Origin: a bacterium
Lineage (GTDB): Bacteria > Omnitrophota > Gorgyraeia > Gygaellales > Profunditerraquicolaceae
Length of the DNA stretch: 13,528 bases
Direction of reading: 5' to 3'
NCBI GenBank assembly: GCA_004298075.1
Contig: SCRK01000176.1
Coordinates: 1 to 13,528, forward strand
Below are positions 1 through 7,836 of the stretch, one piece after another. Within the stretch, counting starts at the first letter, position 1, and each line of letters opens with the position of its first letter. Made by a program: the position numbers and the translations under genes. The notes beneath the pieces are model-generated. The model had not been told where the DNA came from and did not search any database. It saw nothing but the letters and a program-made list of their open reading frames with translations.

Positions 1-513
1 TATAATGGATGAGCTTTTTTGTGAGATATCTTTGATTTCTCCGATCGTCAAATGCCGATCTAAAATTATACGGGAAGCGCCCAATTCTTTATAGAAACTG
101 ATTGTTCTTGAATTAAATGCTGTCCCGCCTGTGCCCATATGTATTTCTCCGGGGAATTTAGTTCTCTCTAACGTCAATAATAAACCCAGATCCGCTATAA
201 TAAGGCCGTCAACTTTTATACTTATTAGTTTTTCGACTATCTCTCTGATCAAAGGATATTGTTCACGCGTATATAATCCATTAATTGTTACAAATACCGG
301 CACATTTCTCTTATGGGCAAGCTGGATTGCATATTGCAAATCCGCAAAACTCGAAAAATTAGCCCCGTATCCTTCCCTCCTGTTCAGCGTATCAGATACG
401 CCGTATCTATCCGACCACAGTCGGGGGACTATTCCGCAATAAAGCTCTCCTGCGCCTGCCTCTACGAGAGGCTCGACTTCTTCCTTTCTTGAAATTGGCG
501 ATAAAATTTTCAT
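1..513 (-). CDS. Peptidase U32-family protein, N-terminal part (cut by window edge)
   Basis: An ATG at 513 opens a reading frame of 171 codons that stays open to base 1, so the C-terminal part lies outside the window. I translated it by hand. It begins MKILSPISRKEEVEPLVEAG and continues with GELYCG (about residues 22-27), then VPVFVTING, VDGLIIADLGLLL and a GASRIILDRHLTIGEI segment. This alternation of strand and helix, with an early G-x-x-ELYCG motif, is the TIM-barrel-like start of U32 family proteins. Characterised family members include UbiU/UbiV (ubiquinone hydroxylation) and TrhP/RlhA (RNA hydroxylation), so protease activity should not be assumed. Its start lies 14 bases after the stop of the secreted-protein gene upstream, suggesting one transcript. 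The Shine-Dalgarno is weak (GACTGAAG). The family call is fairly secure; the substrate is unknown. Confidence 0.8.
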   Translation of the reverse strand, partial: MKILSPISRKEEVEPLVEAGAGELYCGIVPRLWSDRYGVSDTLNRREGYGANFSSFADLQYAIQLAHKRNVPVFVTINGLYTREQYPLIREIVEKLISIKVDGLIIADLGLLLTLERTKFPGEIHMGTGGTAFNSRTISFYKELGASRIILDRHLTIGEIKDISQKSSSII

Positions 514-527
514 CTTCAGTCGGTCAA

Positions 528-1556
528 TTAAGCTTGGCGCGCTCCGGATTTTATAATTTTAAAGTTTGAGAATCCTAGTTCAACATTTTGCGTTACCCCT
601 GAATGCGTGTATTGTATTACGGCTTGTTTCGGAACCTGCAGCCCTTCAACCTCCTGATACTCAATTGTCACGTTAAATCTCATAGATCCGCTCTGCATAT
701 CCTTATCGTAACCCTTAAGCAATAGGCCCCGGCTCAAGCTTGTAAAATAAGGCGTCATTTTATTGATGATATCTCCTTTGTAAGAAAGTGTTTCTTGAGA
801 TATACAAAAGTTACTGTCTATGGACATCTTTTTCACAACTTGAGATTCCACTCCCTTATAAGATATATTGTACCCATCAGGTAATTTATCCGTGGAGGAA
901 ATTACGTCACCTTTCATAAATTTTAGATCAATAACATACGCCCTCCAAGTTTGATAGAAGCCTCGCAGCATATTCTCCGTTGAGCCGACAGCCAGTTGCA
1001 AATCTTTATCAAATTGCGCGTTGCCGGTTGGAATATACTGCGTATGATCAAAGACGAATCTATCTTCTTGGTCAATGCTGAAATAAAATTTCATGGAATC
1101 TAATATCTTAGTTTGCTCGTCAGTAAGAGGATACTGCGTCTTCAGCGCGGCTTTCGTTTGATCAAAGATGCTGCTGTTTACTTCGCAGGCGAGCTCCGAT
1201 AACCCCTCCCGCTTCAGATTGTAGTACGCCGCATTAACTTTGGAAATCAGGCTCTGGTCTTCTTTTGGGGTTGGTGCTGAAATATTGTTTTCTTTGACAG
1301 CTGCCTCCTGTTTATCCAAAACGTTTTCAGTAGAACCCGGGGTAATTTTGTTTTCACCATCAATGCGTTCGATCTCATCAAGCGGGTAGGTCAAAACCGC
1401 CCCCAAGAAGTTTATCTTGATATACTGGTCTGTTTTCTCGACTATGCTGCCTTCTATCGATTGTCCGGATTTAAGCACAACAGTTTCGGCAAAAGCTATA
1501 GTTGGAAAAGCCAGGCATAATACCAATAGCAGAGCTTTCATTCTCTTTTTCATCAT
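528..1556 (-). CDS. Secreted protein of unknown function with signal peptide
   Basis: This 342-residue protein starts with a clear Sec signal peptide: MMKKRMK, a hydrophobic stretch at residues 8-20, and AFA before a likely cleavage after Ala23. The mature start (TVVLKSGQSIEGSIVEKTDQ, then a YPLDEIERI segment around residue 57) is a small beta-rich module of the kind seen at the N-terminus of many exported hypothetical proteins. After a polar linker (about 70-100) comes a helical then beta-rich region to residue 342, with no motif I can name; its beta strands near the C-terminus loosely recall LolA-like lipid-binding folds, which is only a guess. The lipobox Cys is absent, so it should be soluble periplasmic or secreted. 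Start 1556 is supported by GGAGG seven bases upstream. It is followed closely by the U32-family gene. Confidence 0.75.
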   Translation of the reverse strand: MMKKRMKALLLVLCLAFPTIAFAETVVLKSGQSIEGSIVEKTDQYIKINFLGAVLTYPLDEIERIDGENKITPGSTENVLDKQEAAVKENNISAPTPKEDQSLISKVNAAYYNLKREGLSELACEVNSSIFDQTKAALKTQYPLTDEQTKILDSMKFYFSIDQEDRFVFDHTQYIPTGNAQFDKDLQLAVGSTENMLRGFYQTWRAYVIDLKFMKGDVISSTDKLPDGYNISYKGVESQVVKKMSIDSNFCISQETLSYKGDIINKMTPYFTSLSRGLLLKGYDKDMQSGSMRFNVTIEYQEVEGLQVPKQAVIQYTHSGVTQNVELGFSNFKIIKSGARQA

Positions 1557-1674
1557 CTTGACGCCTCCCTTTCTTCCTTCTTTCTCTTAAATTGCTTCGA
1601 TTTCATGATCCAAAGTGAACTCAAACGGCAATCGAAAAGAAGAATCCGGTTCCTGTGCTGGCAAAATATATAAC

Positions 1675-3537
1675 TTATTTATGAAATGCTTCCCGCAATA
1701 TAACATTAGCTATATTCTCCGCCAAAAGCCTGTTCCCTTTTTTTGTGCAATGTCCGAAATTTATTCCAAACATATCAACAAAATATGCCATAGAGCCGCC
1801 TTTCTTAAGGGCATCTTTGAATATTTTTTCATTATCCACAAAGATAATCCCCTTTTCATTACCTTCAAATATTTTTTTTAACGGGGCTATGCTGCGTGCA
1901 GGATACTGCACGCAAACAAATTTTATTCTCCTCTTATCTAAAATCTCTTTGAGCTTACGATAGCTGTTAACTGTAACATCGCTATAATGACTTAACCACC
2001 AACTATTTGCTTTTTTGGCATATTTTCTTGCCATCTCTAACTTGCCCATTTCTTCGTATAATAATGAAATTGCTTCATATGTTCGAAGATTTTCATCGGG
2101 ATCCAATTCCATGGACTTTTTGAATGCGTCTTCAGCGCGGGAAAGCTTACCTTCGGCATGATAGTAGCGGCCTAATTCAAAATAGGCCGTAACGTTCCCG
2201 GGATCTAACTGTACGGCTTTTTTGAATGACTCTTCGGCCTGGGTGAGCTTGCCTTGGGCCTGATAAAGCCGTCCTAATTCAAGATAAGCGTTAACATTCT
2301 CGGGATGCAGTTTTATGGCTGTTTTGAATGACTCTTCGGCCTGGGTGAGCTTGCCTTGATCTCGGTAAAGCCATCCCAGGAAAGTATACACAATAGAACT
2401 TTCGGGATGCAGTTTTATGGCTGTTTTGAATGACTCTTCGGCCTGGGTGAGCTTGCCTTGAATCAAATAAAGCCATCCTAACTCAAGGCATGCGTTAACA
2501 TTCTCGGGATGCAGTTTTATGGCTGTTTTGAATGACTCTTCGGCCTGGGTGAGCTTGCCTATATCCTGATAAAGACGGCCTAGTTCAAGGAGCGCCTCTA
2601 CATTCTTAGGATCTATTGTTATGGCTTCCCTGAATGAATCCTCGGCATGGGAGAATTCACCTTGAAATTGATAAAGCTGCCCCAAGTCAAGGTATGCTTC
2701 AAAGTTCTTGGGGTCTAGCTGTACGGCTTTTTTGAATGAGTCTTCAGCTTGGGAGAACCTGCCCTGGCTTTGATAAAACAACCCCGAGCAAATATATGAA
2801 TAATAGTTTTCCGGATACAGTTCTATAACTTTTTTGAATATGCCTTCGGCTTGGAGGCGCTTGCCTTCAGTATAATAGTAGCGGCCTAATTCAAAATAGG
2901 CCGTAACGTTCCTGGGATCCAACTGTACGGCTTTTTTGAAAGAGTCTTCAGCTGAGATTAAGTCAAGATGAACTCCTTTTGAGCCTATTTCTGGAATATG
3001 CGTTTGGATTTTTCCAACAGCCTGTTTGTTGGCACTAGAGATAATATGCAGCCAAAGGATCCTTGCAAGCTTATAGACCTTTAAAGACCTGAATAAACGC
3101 ACAGCTTTTGAAGGAGTGGCTGCTTCATGCGGGATATACCCCCCCTGGTCATTGATTCCCATCATCGTCACTACCATACTTGGATGGTATCGATCGATAT
3201 CGGCGTTAATCCGCTCTAGAATAGCGGTCGTAGTAGTACCGTCAAATCCTTTATCTATTACGCTAAATCTTGTGCCTGTGTTATTCCGGTTCAGCATCTC
3301 TTCAAGAAAAACAGGATACTGTCCTCTGGTAGTAGACTCCCCTAAACACATAATCCGGTAGGTGCCGCTTTCTTTCATGGCTTTACTGTTTGAGTACTCT
3401 TGCGTAAATAATAAAACAAACCCGCCCGCGCGTAACCCTATCTCCAAAAGCAGAAGAGATAAAAAAACGCCGAATATGATCAGGGTTATTTTAATTTTGA
3501 GGGTTGTCACTGGTTTAATTGTGCTATTGTTCCGCAT
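1675..3537 (-). CDS. SGNH/GDSL-type hydrolase interrupted by a TPR array
   Basis: 620 residues. A single membrane helix (about 15-36) anchors it, with the rest probably outside the cytoplasm. An SGNH hydrolase follows: block I is LGEST (residues 65-69, in place of GDS) with Ser68 as candidate nucleophile, and block III is GIND (127-130, Asn129). The fold is then interrupted by TPRs from about residue 197 to 516: half a unit, eight full 34-residue units (211-482) and one degenerate unit. The hydrolase resumes with FVCVQYP near residue 543 and closes with Asp588 and GHCTKKGN (His596), matching block V. The expected catalytic residues are therefore all present. Such domains usually esterify or de-esterify cell-surface glycans; the substrate here is unknown. 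There is no Shine-Dalgarno before the ATG. It follows the ABC exporter by 42 bases but need not belong to the RiPP pathway. Confidence 0.82.
   Translation of the reverse strand: MRNNSTIKPVTTLKIKITLIIFGVFLSLLLLEIGLRAGGFVLLFTQEYSNSKAMKESGTYRIMCLGESTTRGQYPVFLEEMLNRNNTGTRFSVIDKGFDGTTTTAILERINADIDRYHPSMVVTMMGINDQGGYIPHEAATPSKAVRLFRSLKVYKLARILWLHIISSANKQAVGKIQTHIPEIGSKGVHLDLISAEDSFKKAVQLDPRNVTAYFELGRYYYTEGKRLQAEGIFKKVIELYPENYYSYICSGLFYQSQGRFSQAEDSFKKAVQLDPKNFEAYLDLGQLYQFQGEFSHAEDSFREAITIDPKNVEALLELGRLYQDIGKLTQAEESFKTAIKLHPENVNACLELGWLYLIQGKLTQAEESFKTAIKLHPESSIVYTFLGWLYRDQGKLTQAEESFKTAIKLHPENVNAYLELGRLYQAQGKLTQAEESFKKAVQLDPGNVTAYFELGRYYHAEGKLSRAEDAFKKSMELDPDENLRTYEAISLLYEEMGKLEMARKYAKKANSWWLSHYSDVTVNSYRKLKEILDKRRIKFVCVQYPARSIAPLKKIFEGNEKGIIFVDNEKIFKDALKKGGSMAYFVDMFGINFGHCTKKGNRLLAENIANVILREAFHK
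2092..2907 (-). repeat. Eight tandem 102-bp units encoding TPRs
   Basis: Eight in-frame 102-base units encode the 34-residue TPRs of the SGNH protein. Conservation is at DNA level: a 56-base block is identical at 2301-2356, 2403-2458 and 2505-2560, exactly 102 bases apart. The unit at the 5' end of the gene and the one at the 3' end of the array share 65 bases (2876-2940 and 2162-2226) with only two differences, exactly 714 bases (seven units) apart. This points to recent unit duplication or gene conversion, and the array is likely to vary in length between relatives or to be misassembled from short reads. Confidence 0.9.
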
Positions 3538-3540
3538 AAC

Positions 3541-3568
3541 GTTTTAATTTAACAGAGCAATCTGTCAA
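3541..3568 (-). promoter_or_regulatory. Possible promoter before the SGNH-TPR gene
   Basis: A perfect TTGACA hexamer (3568-3563) is followed after 16 bases by TAAAAC (3546-3541), a 4/6 match to a -10 box. It lies in the short gap between the ABC exporter stop and the SGNH-TPR start. The -10 box ends only three bases before the ATG at 3537, and that gene has no Shine-Dalgarno, so if this promoter is used the transcript would be essentially leaderless. The spacing is tight and the -10 is weak, so it may be coincidence. Confidence 0.25.
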
Positions 3569-3579
3569 TGACCAGCTCT

Positions 3580-5292
3580 CTAGCATCCTAAAGATTGAGC
3601 TACATACTTTTGGTAAATAGCCTGGCTTATAAGCTTATCATGAGTAGAAATTTCCATCTTTCCGGGATCGGCCAGGAAATATACCACATCCATCTTCTCT
3701 ATTGTGGCCACACGGTGAGATACCATTATTATAGTGGTGCCTTTAAGAAAGGCGCGCAGGTTATTAATGATCAGGTTTTCTTTTTGGCAATCCACGGAAG
3801 AAAGCGCTTCATCCAGGATCAAAATCCTAGGCTTCTTTATTACCGCCCTGGCAATAGCAATACGCTGCTTCTGGCCCTCGGAAATTTTACAAGCGTTCTC
3901 TCCGATAATCGTATTATAACCGTCTCTCAGGCCTTCTACAAAATCATCTATACAGGCAATTTTTGCCGCCTCCTGCACTTGCGTAAAACTTGCGCCTTCT
4001 TCAGCGTAGAGTATATTATTTTTTATAGAATCATTCCAAAGGTAGGGTTCCTGCAAAACCATCCCGATTTGCTCATATAAAGTTTTAGATTTGATCTTGT
4101 TTATGCAACAGTCATCTATCAAAATTTCTCCCTTGATCGGGCTATAAAGCCTTAAAATGAGATTTATGATCGTGGTCTTGCCGCAGCCAGATGGGCCCAC
4201 CAGCCCCACGAAAGATCCTTCATCAACAGAAAAACTTAAATTATCCAGGATCATCCGCTTATCGTATCCGAAAGAAACATTTCTTAATTCTACCCTTCCC
4301 CTGGTAATTGCAAATTCTCTCGCCTCATTTACCTCAATAGCGGAGGGTGGGGCATTCAAAATCGTCTCTACCCTTTTATAAGAAATCATTCCTTCGGTTG
4401 TTTCCTGAAAGAATTTAGCCAGCGAACCCTGGATTCCGGATAGCTGGCTTAAATAAATAATGATAGCGCTGAGGCTGCCAAAGGTCAGCTGTCCGATGAT
4501 TACCTGATACCCGCCATAAAATAGGATTAAACCTAAAATTATACGGTTAACTAAACTGTTGGCGAATAAACCCATCGCCTCTAATTTTGTCTTGCCTAAG
4601 TTAAATCTCATGTTCTTCACCAAGCTTCTTACATAAATACCTGTTTGCCTCCTCTCCTTTCCGAATGCCTTGACTAACTGAATATGTGACAATACTTCCT
4701 GAAGTCTTTTAAAAATGCCTTGAGAATCTTCAACCCACGCTTTATAGGCCTTCTTGATCCTCCGGTTAAAATAATATGAAACTGCGTACAAAGAAGGGGT
4801 AAGCACCAGGGTCAATAACGCTATCTTGAAATTCATATAAAAAATAATGAGAAAAATAAAAACTGACTTTGGGATTAACTCAACTGCCTGCGGCAGGATA
4901 TCTGCCATAAAACGGCTGCTCTGTTCTGCATCATAGCTGATCTTATAAAGGTGCTCTCCAGTCGAAGAATCCAGGAAAGAAGCATAGGGAAGCTTTTGCA
5001 GTTTTTTGAATATTCTGCGGTTGAAATCAAAATTCAGGCGTATCTTGATGTAACGGTTCAGGTAATTGCTAAAACTATTGAATAAACCGCTTAGGACAAA
5101 AACAATCCCCCCTATCCCGAATAAAATGATAAACAGCTTTATATCTTTGTTAGCATAGGCCCTGTCAATAATCAACTTAGCCAAATAGGGGTTGACTAAA
5201 CCAAGGAGCATAGTTATAGAGCTCAAAACTAAAATTAATAGCTCTCTCCTCCAAAAGGGGAGAAGATAACGGTAAAAACTAGCGTATTTCAT
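3580..5292 (-). CDS. ABC exporter, fused membrane and ATPase domains (peptide export)
   Basis: 570 residues in a half-transporter layout. Six membrane helices lie in about residues 15-295. The ATPase domain carries Walker A GPSGCGKTT (366-374), Q-loop Gln414, a signature variant ISEGQ (470-474, for LSGGQ), Walker B LILDE (491-495) with the catalytic Glu, a D-loop SVD, and H-loop His526. It should work as a homodimer in the inner membrane. There is no N-terminal C39 peptidase domain, so it exports without cutting the leader itself. The start ATG overlaps the end of the upstream radical SAM gene by 14 bases, so it is almost certainly co-translated with the RiPP enzymes and exports the mature product. 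The family also contains lipid and drug exporters, so the substrate is inferred from context alone. Confidence 0.9.
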   Translation of the reverse strand: MKYASFYRYLLPFWRRELLILVLSSITMLLGLVNPYLAKLIIDRAYANKDIKLFIILFGIGGIVFVLSGLFNSFSNYLNRYIKIRLNFDFNRRIFKKLQKLPYASFLDSSTGEHLYKISYDAEQSSRFMADILPQAVELIPKSVFIFLIIFYMNFKIALLTLVLTPSLYAVSYYFNRRIKKAYKAWVEDSQGIFKRLQEVLSHIQLVKAFGKERRQTGIYVRSLVKNMRFNLGKTKLEAMGLFANSLVNRIILGLILFYGGYQVIIGQLTFGSLSAIIIYLSQLSGIQGSLAKFFQETTEGMISYKRVETILNAPPSAIEVNEAREFAITRGRVELRNVSFGYDKRMILDNLSFSVDEGSFVGLVGPSGCGKTTIINLILRLYSPIKGEILIDDCCINKIKSKTLYEQIGMVLQEPYLWNDSIKNNILYAEEGASFTQVQEAAKIACIDDFVEGLRDGYNTIIGENACKISEGQKQRIAIARAVIKKPRILILDEALSSVDCQKENLIINNLRAFLKGTTIIMVSHRVATIEKMDVVYFLADPGKMEISTHDKLISQAIYQKYVAQSLGC

Positions 5293-6430
5293 TTATTGGT
5301 TTTGTCTGCTTAAGCGACTCCTCGCGGGCATGGGCCACCTTACAGAAATATTCAACTGGTTTATCCAGCTCTGCAGTTTCCAGGCAGGAATACGCCGGAC
5401 ACCACATACAAAGATTTATGATCGTGCATTTCCGGCAGTTATTCAAGAACTCTTCGTTATTTGAGCGCATATCGCGCACCCTTAACGCGAAACTTTCCCA
5501 AGCCTCTTTTAGCTCACCCTTTTTTAAATCATAAATACACTCCGGATGCCATAATAAAGAACAGAGGCGGAAATATCCATCGTAGCTGACGGCAAAATTA
5601 CTGTTTCCTGTGGCGCAGTGAAAAAGATGATTGCAGCCAAAATGCGCGAATTTAGGATTAATCAGTTTACCGCAGTTTTTTTCTAATTCCCGGGAGCGCT
5701 CAGGATCCTGCTGTTCAATCCTTACAATTTCTTCCGGGCTAAGGCGTTCAGATATGATCTCTTTATTTCTTAGCGCATTGGAATCAAAACGGAGATGCAA
5801 AAACGGGTCAAAACGAAAATAATCCTTTGTTCTTTCGCGGCAAAATTTTGCGATTAAGGGAAGCTCGCGGACATTTGACAATAAGGCCATGGCTTTAAAG
5901 CGTACCTTAATTTCATTTTTTAATAGGAGATCCAGACCGCGCATAAAAGCGCCAAAAGACCCCTTTGTTCTCGTTACGTTTTCATAGGTCTCTTGGGTTA
6001 CCCCATAAACCGTAACCTCGATATCGCGCGGCGGGTATTTATTAAGGATCTTTATGTGCTCCTGATTAATTAAGGTCGCATTGGTAAAAATTGAAACTAA
6101 AAGGCCTTTTTTCTTTAAGTAAAGATAGATCTCAAAGAAATCATCCCTCAAAAACGGCTCACCACCGGTTACCAGGCACCAAAAAGCGCCTAAAGACACG
6201 GCCTGATCAATTATCCTTTTGGTTTCCATCAAAGAAAGCTCTCTCTTCTTAGCTCCTTTGTCATTAGCTGGTAAATTTATATAGCAATGACGGCAGTTAT
6301 TATTGCAGCGCGCCGTAAGCTCTAGATCAAATGAAATAGGGATCCTCTGGTTTTTTATCCTGCTCCAGAGAGGCAGTTCAGGCAAAAAGAGGGATTTTAC
6401 GTAAGATGCGTTACGGCCTCTGGCTTCCAC
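5279..6430 (-). CDS. Radical SAM/SPASM peptide-modifying enzyme (third)
   Basis: 383 residues. The radical SAM core has CNNNCRHC (Cys42, Cys46, Cys49) for the SAM-binding 4Fe-4S cluster and GGEP (89-92) for SAM contact. The C-terminal SPASM region has Cys272, Cys290, Cys332, Cys335, Cys341, Cys344 and Cys363, enough to hold two auxiliary clusters, ending in a DKPVEYFC segment shared with the other two radical SAM proteins here. Proteins of this type (PqqE, sactipeptide and ranthipeptide maturases) make carbon-carbon or thioether bonds in precursor peptides. The start codon is GTG at 6430, chosen because GAGAGG sits about six bases upstream; it overlaps the previous gene by 20 bases. It is closer in layout to the protein at 7820-9016 than to the fused one. 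Confidence 0.9.
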   Translation of the reverse strand: MEARGRNASYVKSLFLPELPLWSRIKNQRIPISFDLELTARCNNNCRHCYINLPANDKGAKKRELSLMETKRIIDQAVSLGAFWCLVTGGEPFLRDDFFEIYLYLKKKGLLVSIFTNATLINQEHIKILNKYPPRDIEVTVYGVTQETYENVTRTKGSFGAFMRGLDLLLKNEIKVRFKAMALLSNVRELPLIAKFCRERTKDYFRFDPFLHLRFDSNALRNKEIISERLSPEEIVRIEQQDPERSRELEKNCGKLINPKFAHFGCNHLFHCATGNSNFAVSYDGYFRLCSLLWHPECIYDLKKGELKEAWESFALRVRDMRSNNEEFLNNCRKCTIINLCMWCPAYSCLETAELDKPVEYFCKVAHAREESLKQTKPINEIR

Positions 6431-7535
6431 AAATGTTCCTCTCCATTATTCGATAGCTAACGGATAAATTATTATTATCTTTCAATAGTTTATCTTGATA
6501 GGCAGCCGTTTCCTTAAATCCCAGTCTTTTAAAAAATAGTCGGCCTAGATACCCATCACCGTAAGCGCCCACGCTTATCCTGTTTATCCGCGATGATCTT
6601 AACAAGTTATCGGTCTCTTCCAGTAATTTTTGCTCAACGACTGTACCCCGATATCGGATCATTATCCTTGATTTATGCAGCCACCATCCGGGTAACGGAC
6701 AAGAGTCCGGCCTGAATCTAAATGATAAATAGGCCGCTTGCCGGGAATTGATATCCAACGCAACCGCCCACTCTGATATAGAGTTTTTGTCAATGTTGAG
6801 ATTTAAATCAACAAGTTCCCGGCCGGAAATTTTCTTATTAAATCTGCCCGCTGCTTTAATATCTAAAGGGACGCTTATGGAAAGATTTATTTTTTTCTTT
6901 GATCTTAAAAACAGGAATTTGGCTATCCCGCGGTAAGCACTAAACTGCTGCATATAGTTTACTGCATGTATCAACATCAAAAATAAATATTGCCTAAAAA
7001 AATAACATTTAAGGTAAATGCAGCAGCTCATTTTCTTTAACAAATTATACTCTTGCTTTGCGGTGCCCAAGATCTTCCCCTTCCTCTTTATGCCCGTTAC
7101 TATCCCTAAGATATCTTGGTCAAAACGTGGGCCATCATTTCCGGATCTAGCCGTATCGGGCCTGGTGACGATATAAGTTAAACCATTATTCCTGCCTTTA
7201 TCGATAGTGCGATGGCCGAACAAATGGTCAGAGCGCCTGTAAACCGCGATATCTCCGATTTTTATTTCTGCGGCTTTCCTTGGCTCTATATCCAATATGT
7301 CTCCGGGACGCACACAAGGGTACATGCACATTCCCTGAGCATGGAACTTAATTATTTTCTTTTGTAAAAATAAATCTCCTAATTCAAAAAACTGATGTAT
7401 AAGTTTTAATTCTCCCGGATCATCTTCAGGAAATAAAACGGGGGAAAGATTGCCGCTGCCTGCCTCTAGGCAACAGGGAACCTCTCTGTAAATCTTGGCG
7501 CAAAATTCCTGATATTCAAGGTTATGGCAGGGCAT
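6411..7535 (-). CDS. S24/S26-type peptidase-like domain fused to a GNAT-like domain
   Basis: I place the start at the ATG at 7535, four bases after the PqqD stop, giving 374 residues. The frame stays open upstream to a TTG at 7625, inside PqqD; an ATG at 7595 is an alternative, and no start has a good Shine-Dalgarno. Residues about 60-155 look like an S24/S26 signal-peptidase/LexA-like fold: GMCMYP (68-73) followed by GD, GDIAVYR (94-100), GHRT (107-110) and an ILGIV strand. The usual G-x-S-M-x-P nucleophile Ser is Cys70 here. The His at 108 matches the His of archaeal-type signal peptidases. Residues about 215-365 resemble a GNAT acetyltransferase: GWWLHKSRIMIRYRG, then a helix, then LFFKRLGFKE; the acetyl-CoA loop is degenerate (RYRGTVV rather than RxxGxG/A). 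In context it may remove the leader peptide. Activity of both halves is unproven. Confidence 0.7.
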   Translation of the reverse strand: MPCHNLEYQEFCAKIYREVPCCLEAGSGNLSPVLFPEDDPGELKLIHQFFELGDLFLQKKIIKFHAQGMCMYPCVRPGDILDIEPRKAAEIKIGDIAVYRRSDHLFGHRTIDKGRNNGLTYIVTRPDTARSGNDGPRFDQDILGIVTGIKRKGKILGTAKQEYNLLKKMSCCIYLKCYFFRQYLFLMLIHAVNYMQQFSAYRGIAKFLFLRSKKKINLSISVPLDIKAAGRFNKKISGRELVDLNLNIDKNSISEWAVALDINSRQAAYLSFRFRPDSCPLPGWWLHKSRIMIRYRGTVVEQKLLEETDNLLRSSRINRISVGAYGDGYLGRLFFKRLGFKETAAYQDKLLKDNNNLSVSYRIMERNICGSQRP

Positions 7536-7539
7536 TCTT

Positions 7540-7836
7540 TTAAATTTTAACCAATATTTTCTTCTTAAGAAGCTCTTTGACCAAACCCGATACATCTTCT
7601 TCGATCTCTCCTCCGGGAGCGTCAAATTCCGAAGATAAGCAATTTGCCACTTCTTTTAAATTCTTCTTGCGATCAAGTTTATCCCAGATCGCGCGTCCGA
7701 ATTCATTAAGCGTGAAAATCGCGTCATCTCCTCCTCCGGAAGTTATGGGGATAATGATAAATTCTCCCTGAACCTCTCTGGCTACCACATCTTCTGACGG
7801 CGCGTAAATTGCCTTAAGACTAACTTTTGGTTCCAT
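7540..7836 (-). CDS. PqqD-like RiPP recognition protein
   Basis: 98 residues in the usual PqqD size range. Residues 1-40 are strand-rich (VVAREVQGEFIIIPI) and are followed by FTLNEFGRAIWDKLD (about 41-55), the conserved segment before helix 1, then a helix with a NLKEVANCL core and a last helix ending in LVKELLKKKILVKI. This is the winged-helix RiPP recognition element, which binds the leader of a precursor peptide and hands it to radical SAM partners. The start ATG lies inside the 3' end of the upstream radical SAM gene (17-base overlap) and is preceded by AAGGGGGTG, a good Shine-Dalgarno. None of the three radical SAM proteins shows a fused recognition element that I can see, so this single copy may serve all of them. 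Confidence 0.9.
   Translation of the reverse strand: MEPKVSLKAIYAPSEDVVAREVQGEFIIIPITSGGGDDAIFTLNEFGRAIWDKLDRKKNLKEVANCLSSEFDAPGGEIEEDVSGLVKELLKKKILVKI

Noticed and set aside
131..442. 103-residue plus-strand open frame near the left edge.
   Set aside because: It is antisense to the U32-family gene, which has recognisable motifs and is open across the same interval.
1553..1606. 17-codon Lys-rich minus-strand frame whose stop overlaps the start of the secreted-protein gene.
   Set aside because: No convincing ribosome binding site, and its composition follows from the purine-rich leader.
2090..2950. Regularly spaced direct repeats resembling a repeat array such as CRISPR.
   Set aside because: The period is exactly 102 bases, in frame, and each unit translates to a TPR, so it is protein-coding.
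7536..7625. Longer start (TTG at 7625) for the S26/GNAT-like protein.
   Set aside because: It would overlap PqqD by 86 bases and adds a basic stretch with no domain content; the ATG at 7535 fits the operon spacing better, though 7595 cannot be excluded.
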